Shown here piece by piece: positions 15,034 to 19,425 of a DNA stretch of 19,425 nt (its first letter is position 1; each line of letters begins with the position of its first letter). The notes beneath the pieces are model-generated. The model did no database searches. It worked only from the letters and a program-made list of their open reading frames with translations, and was not told the origin of the DNA. This DNA is from Desulfobacterales bacterium. GTDB taxonomy: Bacteria > Desulfobacterota > Desulfobacteria > Desulfobacterales > C00003106. A program made the translations under genes and the position numbers. The stretch spans positions 1 through 19,425 of the forward strand of contig DAOVGD010000013.1 of assembly GCA_030672555.1 (NCBI GenBank). Direction: 5' to 3'.

Positions 15034-16734
15034 TTGGGGGTGGTACAAATTAAACTTACAGGCGCGCAAGTTTTAATGGAAGTGTTAAAAGAAGAAGGGG
15101 TTGACACCATCTTCGGGTATCCAGGTGGGGTGATCATTGATATTAACGACGAATTAGATAAGACCGATATACGGTATATATTGGTCAGACACGAGCAGGC
15201 CGCTGTTCATGCCGCAGACGGTTATGCCCGGGCTTCTGGAAAGGTAGGAGTCTGTTTGGTGACATCAGGCCCAGGTGCGACCAATACAGTGACCGGAATT
15301 GCTTCTGCATATATGGATTCTATACCTGTGGTAGTCTTTACCGGCCAGGTTCCCACATCCCTTATAGGGAACGATGCCTTCCAGGAGGTAGACATCGTGG
15401 GGATTACACGGCCCTGTACCAAGCACAATTATTTGGTCAAGGATCCGGAAAAACTCGCTGAAACCGTACGAGAGGCTTTTTACCTTGCCCGCTCTGGCCG
15501 TCCAGGTCCTGTATTGGTTGATCTCCCCAAGGATGTCTCCCAGAGTAAAATCAGTTTTGAAATGCCGCCGCCTCCCAAGATGAATTCGTATTCTCCGCAC
15601 ACTGAGCCGCACAAGCAGCAACTTGAAAGGGCAATAAAGCTTATTTTGAAGGCCAAAAAACCGGTGATCTTTGCCGGGGGCGGGGTGATCCTTTCCGGGG
15701 CCTACAAAGAGCTTACTAAGTTCGCCAAGAAGTTGAATATACCGGTAACTGCCTCGCTGATGGGACTCGGAGGTTTTCCGGGGACGGACCGCTTGTGGTT
15801 GGGAATGATCGGTATGCACGGCACCTATCGTGCCAATATGTCTACCGGGGCATGTGATCTCCTCGTCGGGATAGGGGTTCGTTTTGATGATAGGGTAACA
15901 GGAAAGATAGACACCTTTGCTCAGAACGCAAAGATTATCCACATCGATATTGATCCCACATCGATACAAAAGAATGTTCCGATTACCATTCCGATTGTAA
16001 GTGACTGTAAGATCGCACTTAAGAAATTAAACAAACTTATTGAAAAGGTCGATTTAAAGGAGCCGCTGAAGTCTCGTCCGAACTGGCTAAAACAGATAGA
16101 GGAGTGGAAGAGCACAACACCCTTGGCCTATGAGCAGAAGGATGTTATAAAGCCCCAGTTTGTTGTTGAGAAGCTATATGAACTGACAAAAGGGAAGGCG
16201 ATTATTACTACAGAGGTAGGCCAGAATCAGATGTGGGCCGCCCAATATTACCATTTTGATCAACCCAATCATTTTATTACCTCCGGTGGTTTAGGGTGTA
16301 TGGGTTTCGGTTTTCCGGCCGCTATCGGCGCCCAGCTTGCCTGTCCCAATAAGACGGTAATCGATATCGCTGGTGACGGGAGTATCCAGATGAATATACA
16401 GGAATTGATCGTTGCTGTTGCAAACAAATTGCCGGTAAAGGTTGCTATCTTGAACAACCGTTACCTTGGAATGGTCCGGCAATGGCAGGAGCTATTCTAC
16501 GGAAAAAGGTATGCCGCGACTGATATTGAGGCCGCACCCGATTTTGTTAAAGTGGCCGAGGCTTACGGAGCGGTTGGGTTGAGGGCGACACGTCCTGAAG
16601 AGGTGGAAGAGACCATAAAAAAGGCTCTTGCCACCCCGAAAACCGTGTTCATGGATTTTGTGGTTGAGCGGGAAGAGAGTGTCTATCCAATGGTTCCGGC
16701 CGGTAAGGCGATTACGGAGATGCTTTTGGCTTGA
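15034..16734 (+). CDS. ilvB: Acetolactate synthase large (catalytic) subunit
   Basis: Thiamine-diphosphate enzyme making acetolactate or acetohydroxybutyrate. It has 566 residues. The N-terminal domain has FGYPGG and the catalytic-glutamate region RHEQAAVHAADGYAR. The C-terminal domain has the thiamine-diphosphate motif GDGSIQMN...LNN and MVRQWQELFY. The start is uncertain: TTG 15034 and GTG 15040 are both in frame, and the product from GTG would begin MVQIKLTGAQVL, as is usual. No clear ribosome-binding site is present for either; the palindromic element ends 22 bp upstream and may have separated ilvB from ilvD, with which it would otherwise be closely spaced. ilvN follows after 91 bp. Confidence 0.95.
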   Translation: MGVVQIKLTGAQVLMEVLKEEGVDTIFGYPGGVIIDINDELDKTDIRYILVRHEQAAVHAADGYARASGKVGVCLVTSGPGATNTVTGIASAYMDSIPVVVFTGQVPTSLIGNDAFQEVDIVGITRPCTKHNYLVKDPEKLAETVREAFYLARSGRPGPVLVDLPKDVSQSKISFEMPPPPKMNSYSPHTEPHKQQLERAIKLILKAKKPVIFAGGGVILSGAYKELTKFAKKLNIPVTASLMGLGGFPGTDRLWLGMIGMHGTYRANMSTGACDLLVGIGVRFDDRVTGKIDTFAQNAKIIHIDIDPTSIQKNVPITIPIVSDCKIALKKLNKLIEKVDLKEPLKSRPNWLKQIEEWKSTTPLAYEQKDVIKPQFVVEKLYELTKGKAIITTEVGQNQMWAAQYYHFDQPNHFITSGGLGCMGFGFPAAIGAQLACPNKTVIDIAGDGSIQMNIQELIVAVANKLPVKVAILNNRYLGMVRQWQELFYGKRYAATDIEAAPDFVKVAEAYGAVGLRATRPEEVEETIKKALATPKTVFMDFVVEREESVYPMVPAGKAITEMLLA

Positions 16735-16825
16735 TGGTCTCGCAAAAGCACTTCATTGCAATCTGTGAACCCCGTCCTCTGGGCGCGGTTGTTTACTTTA
16801 CCTTAGAAGGGGGCACATAAAAAAG

Positions 16826-17320
16826 ATGACGGAAGAACGTAAGCACACAATATCTCTTTTGGTAGACAATGAATCCGGCGTTCTTTCCCGGGTAGCAGGT
16901 CTTTTCAGCGGAAGAGGATTTAATATCGAAAGCCTGTGTGTGGCTGAAACATTAGACCCGGCGCTTTCGAGAATAACATTGGTGACCAGGGGAAACGAGC
17001 GTATCATTGAACAGATAAATAAGCAGCTTAACAAGCTGATAAATATCAGAAAGGTCATAGACCTGACCGAAACGGAATTTGTTGAGCGGGAAATGGCCCT
17101 TATCAAAGTAAGAGCCAAAGAAGAACATCGGGCGGAGATCCTAAGAATTGTGGATATCTTCAGGTGTAAGATCGTAGATGTAAGTCCGGCATACTATACG
17201 GTTGAAGCAACAGGGAGTGATGAGAAAATAGCGGCGATTCTAAACCTGCTCAAGCAGATAGGGATAAAAGAGATTGCACGGACAGGGGCCATTGCTTTGG
17301 CTCGTGAGGCAAAAAAATAA
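16826..17320 (+). CDS. ilvN: Acetolactate synthase small (regulatory) subunit
   Basis: Regulatory partner of IlvB that raises activity and gives feedback inhibition by valine. It has 164 residues, the normal length for the IlvN/IlvH family. The N-terminal ACT domain shows the typical TISLLVDNESGVLSRVAGLF, then GFNIESLCVAET. The second half (from about residue 80, MALIKVRAKEEHR) is the usual C-terminal domain. GAAGGGGG lies about 12 bases before the ATG. It sits 91 bp after ilvB and 24 bp before ilvC. The 91-bp gap to ilvB (16735-16825) holds only a weak hairpin and no gene. Confidence 0.95.
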   Translation: MTEERKHTISLLVDNESGVLSRVAGLFSGRGFNIESLCVAETLDPALSRITLVTRGNERIIEQINKQLNKLINIRKVIDLTETEFVEREMALIKVRAKEEHRAEILRIVDIFRCKIVDVSPAYYTVEATGSDEKIAAILNLLKQIGIKEIARTGAIALAREAKK

Positions 17321-17344
17321 GAAAAGCTTAAGGGAGTAATTTTT

Positions 17345-18403
17345 ATGGCAAAGATTGATTTTGGCGGAGTTGTGGAAGATGTTGTTATGTCGGAAGAGTT
17401 TCCCCTGAAAAAGGCTCAAGAAGTGCTGGCGAATGAGACTGTCGCCGTTCTTGGATATGGCGTTCAGGGTCCTGCACAGTCCTTGAACATGAGAGATAAC
17501 GGCATAAATGTTATTATAGGCCAGAGGAAGGAAGAAAAAATATTCTGGGACAAAGCGGTGAATGATGGCTTCGTACCGGGGGAAACCCTCTTTTCAGTGG
17601 AAGAGGCGGCTGAAAGAGGAACGATTATCCAGATGCTGATTTCCGATGCAGGACAGATGGCTGTATGGCCGAAGATCAAGGGGTATCTAAAAGAAGGGGA
17701 CGCCCTTTATTTTTCGCACGGCTTTTCCATCGTATATAAAGACCAGACAAAGGTTGTACCCCCGGATAATATAGACGTTATTATGGTTGCACCTAAAGGC
17801 GCCGGGGCCTCGGTAAGAAGAAACTTCCTTGACGGTAGCGGGATAAATTCGAGCTATGCTGTTTTCCAGGACTATACCGGGAGGGCCACAGAGAGGACCC
17901 TTGCCGTTGGAATCGCTATCGGATCGGGATATCTCTTTCCAACAACCTTTGAACAAGAGGTTCACAGCGATTTGACCGGCGAGCGGGGTGTGTTGATGGG
18001 ATGCCTGGCCGGCGTGATGGAGGCCCAGTATAATGTGCTTCGCAAGCATGGCCATAGCCCTAGCGAAGCGTTTAATGAGACGGTTGAGGAGCTTACCCAG
18101 AGCCTAATACGCTTGGTGGGCGAAAATGGTATGGACTGGATGTATGCCAATTGCAGCACGACCGCACAGCGGGGAGCGCTCGATTGGAAACCGAGGTTCA
18201 GGGACGCGGTAGCCCCTGTATTCGATGAGCTCTACGACCGAGTGGTTTCCGGCAAGGAGACAAGGATTGTGCTGGAAGCAAACAGCAGGCCTGACTACAT
18301 GGAACGACTTGGCAAGGAGTTAAAAGAGATCAGAGAGTCTGAAATGTGGAAAGCCGGGGCCGCTGTTCGAGCGCTCAGACCTGAAAACAGGAAGAAAAAG
18401 TAA
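17345..18403 (+). CDS. ilvC: Ketol-acid reductoisomerase, Bacteroidetes/fungal-like type
   Basis: Isomerises and reduces acetolactate or acetohydroxybutyrate with NAD(P)H. It has 352 residues. The Rossmann motif is GYGVQG (37-42), followed by RDNGINVIIGQR, where R61 lies in the cofactor-specificity loop. The catalytic histidine is H125 (YFSHGFS); metal ligands are D209 and E213 (SDLTGERG), and E245 and E249 (EAFNETVEE). Segments such as HGHSPSEAFNETVEE, DWMYANCSTTAQRGALDW and the end AAVRALRPENR match the Bacteroidetes/yeast Ilv5 branch rather than common bacterial IlvC (from memory of these families). AGGGAG precedes the ATG at about 9 bases. It is the last gene of the ilv cluster; only a weak 5-bp hairpin (18404-18421), not a convincing terminator, follows. 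Confidence 0.95.
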   Translation: MAKIDFGGVVEDVVMSEEFPLKKAQEVLANETVAVLGYGVQGPAQSLNMRDNGINVIIGQRKEEKIFWDKAVNDGFVPGETLFSVEEAAERGTIIQMLISDAGQMAVWPKIKGYLKEGDALYFSHGFSIVYKDQTKVVPPDNIDVIMVAPKGAGASVRRNFLDGSGINSSYAVFQDYTGRATERTLAVGIAIGSGYLFPTTFEQEVHSDLTGERGVLMGCLAGVMEAQYNVLRKHGHSPSEAFNETVEELTQSLIRLVGENGMDWMYANCSTTAQRGALDWKPRFRDAVAPVFDELYDRVVSGKETRIVLEANSRPDYMERLGKELKEIRESEMWKAGAAVRALRPENRKKK

Positions 18404-18443
18404 CAAGACCACGGGATCTTGATAGAAAAAGAAATTCGATTTT

Positions 18444-18608
18444 GGACGCAGATGAACGCAGATTATCAGGATATTAAATATGAAGTTGCGGGCTAAAAAA
18501 GGAGGGTAATAAAAAAAGAAAAAAACTCTTAACGCGCAACTAATTGGCTAAGGTATTCTATAATTCTGGAAAATAATTATCCGCGGACATCTGCGAAAAT
18601 CTGCGTCC
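18444..18608. repeat. Palindromic intergenic repeat (GGACRCRGA family) with enlarged centre
   Basis: The ends GGACGCAGAT (18444-18453) and ATCTGCGTCC (18599-18608) are perfect inverted repeats. The left arm up to ATTAAA (18478) matches the copy at 2877-2950 once that copy's insert is removed, and the right arm (18579-18608) matches 2958-2987 at 23 of 30 bases. Its centre is 100 bp long against 7 bp in the other copy. It fills the convergent gap between ilvC and the GGDEF gene. Confidence 0.8.
18484..18541. repeat. Inner inverted repeat within the enlarged centre
   Basis: AGTTGCG (18484-18490) pairs with CGCAACT (18535-18541), and the pairing continues less well inward (GGCTAA against TTAACG). 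The loop is almost pure A with a strong Shine-Dalgarno-like AGGAGGG (18500-18506), but no start codon follows at a usable distance. It may be a second insertion inside the older repeat. Confidence 0.5.
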
Positions 18609-18615
18609 CAATTCA

Positions 18616-19425
18616 TTACGGGCGATAGACCTCCACCCGATTCCTTCCATTTTTTTTAGCCGTGTATAGCGCTTTGTCCGCAGATTCAACTAGGTCCTTA
18701 GATGTCTCTATGGTTTCGTGAGGAAAGGAAGCGATTCCTAAGCTGATAGTAATTTGAAGATGATTATTGTCTACTTCAAAATCATATGATTCTACAGTCT
18801 TTCTTAACCGATCTGCAGTCTCTCTCGCCGTTATAGAATCTGTGTGAGGGAGAATTAATGCGAATTCTTCTCCGCCATAGCGAGCTGCTATATCACTTTC
18901 CCTGACGATTTTAAAAAGGAGCTCCCCAAGGGTCCTTAATATGACATCACCGGCTTGATGGCCGTATGTGTCGTTAACATGTTTGAAGTGATCGATATCA
19001 ATAAGGACGAAAGAAAGCGTGAGATCATATCTTCTGGCGCGTTCGATCTCTTTGAGAAGCTGTTCTTGTAGATAACGATGATTGTAAAGATTGGTAAGTC
19101 CATCCTTGTTGGCCAGTTCTTGAAGCTGCCTGTTTTTTTCCTGAAGGGCTTCATGGAGTTCCTTGACACGAAGTTGCGTATTGACCCGAGCAACCAGCTC
19201 TCCTTCATCAAAAGGTTTGGTTACATAATCTACCGCTCCCAAGTTTAGTCCCTTGATTTTGTCTGCTGTCTCTCCTTTTGAAGTGAGCATAATTACGGGG
19301 ATATCATGAGTTTCTTCTTCAGCCTTCAATCGTTTGCAGACTTCATATCCGTCCATACCGGGCATAATCACATCGAGTAAAATAAGATCAGGCTTTTCCG
19401 CATAGATCATTTCAAGCGCTTCATG
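18616..19425 (-). CDS. Receiver-GGDEF diguanylate cyclase (N-terminus cut by window)
   Basis: Response regulator that makes cyclic di-GMP from two GTP when its receiver is phosphorylated (PleD/WspR-like layout). The frame stays open to the right edge (the last bases read HEALE before MIYAEKPD), so the first part of the receiver with the acidic pair is missing; an internal ATG at 19410 is not the real start. Visible receiver residues are the phospho-acceptor D in LILLDVIMPGMDG, T in MLTSKG and K in VTKPFD. A coiled linker leads to the GGDEF domain with DGLTNLYNHR, DIDHFKHVNDTYGH and active site RYGGEEF. RESD five residues upstream is an intact RxxD inhibitory site, so product inhibition is expected. 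It converges on ilvC. Confidence 0.93.
   Translation of the reverse strand, partial: HEALEMIYAEKPDLILLDVIMPGMDGYEVCKRLKAEEETHDIPVIMLTSKGETADKIKGLNLGAVDYVTKPFDEGELVARVNTQLRVKELHEALQEKNRQLQELANKDGLTNLYNHRYLQEQLLKEIERARRYDLTLSFVLIDIDHFKHVNDTYGHQAGDVILRTLGELLFKIVRESDIAARYGGEEFALILPHTDSITARETADRLRKTVESYDFEVDNNHLQITISLGIASFPHETIETSKDLVESADKALYTAKKNGRNRVEVYRP

Noticed and set aside
14872..15069. Short frames of about 65-76 codons on both strands across the ilvD-ilvB gap
   Set aside because: They lie within the palindrome, so both strands give similar text; there is no ribosome-binding site or motif to support a protein.
16768..16790. Hairpin (AACCCCG/CGCGGTT) between ilvB and ilvN as a regulatory element
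   Set aside because: The stem has a central C-C mismatch, is short, and has no T tract; it could be chance.
18404..18421. Intrinsic terminator after ilvC
   Set aside because: CAAGA/TCTTG gives only a 5-bp stem, and an A-rich rather than T-rich stretch follows on the coding strand.
18500..18540. Small gene after the strong AGGAGGG in the repeat centre
   Set aside because: No ATG, GTG or TTG follows at a usable distance; the stretch is almost entirely A.

Overview
The window (about 19.4 kb) looks like chromosome of an anaerobic, Gram-negative-type bacterium of low to moderate GC content. GyrB carries the extra block of about 165 residues before its C-terminus that is usual in Gram-negative enzymes. 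A CooC-type ATPase next to a RACE-type ferredoxin/ASKHA protein points to a Wood-Ljungdahl (CO dehydrogenase/acetyl-CoA synthase, corrinoid) metabolism. Isoleucine appears to be made from pyruvate and acetyl-CoA through citramalate. The thymidylate synthase is of the short methanogen type and the ketol-acid reductoisomerase is of the Bacteroidetes/fungal type, so the gene set is phylogenetically mixed. Anammox Planctomycetota, Omnitrophota or a related uncultured lineage would fit, but the sequence alone does not settle this.

Layout: positions 1-147 are a large imperfect palindrome cut by the window edge, followed by about 270 bp without a gene. A single-domain response regulator (417-866, +) converges on a GAF histidine kinase (882-2186, -). 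The kinase lies 3 bp downstream of a methanogen-type thyA (2190-2855, -). A nested palindromic repeat (2877-2987) separates thyA from gyrB (3005-5395, -), and dnaN (5556-6674, -) lies upstream of gyrB. A very AT-rich 353-bp gap (6681-7033) with two DnaA-box-like sites follows. From there transcription runs rightwards without interruption: a RACE-type corrinoid activator (7034-9037), cooC (9030-9791), recN (9781-11514), then the branched-chain amino-acid cluster cimA-ilvD-ilvB-ilvN-ilvC (11606-18403). A second repeat (18444-18608) and a convergent, truncated REC-GGDEF diguanylate cyclase (18616 to the right edge) close the window.

How it works together: dnaN-gyrB to the left and the RACE-cooC-recN genes to the right diverge from the AT-rich gap, the arrangement expected around a replication origin. 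RACE and CooC would activate the corrinoid protein and insert nickel into CODH/ACS, whose acetyl-CoA product is the co-substrate of CimA. IlvB/IlvN, IlvC and IlvD then complete isoleucine and valine synthesis.

The most unusual content is the intergenic palindromic elements. Two share a core but have different ends (1-147 and 14867-15011), and the second appears to have inserted into the TA of the ilvD stop codon. Two others belong to a different family (2877-2987 and 18444-18608), and each carries a different extra insert.
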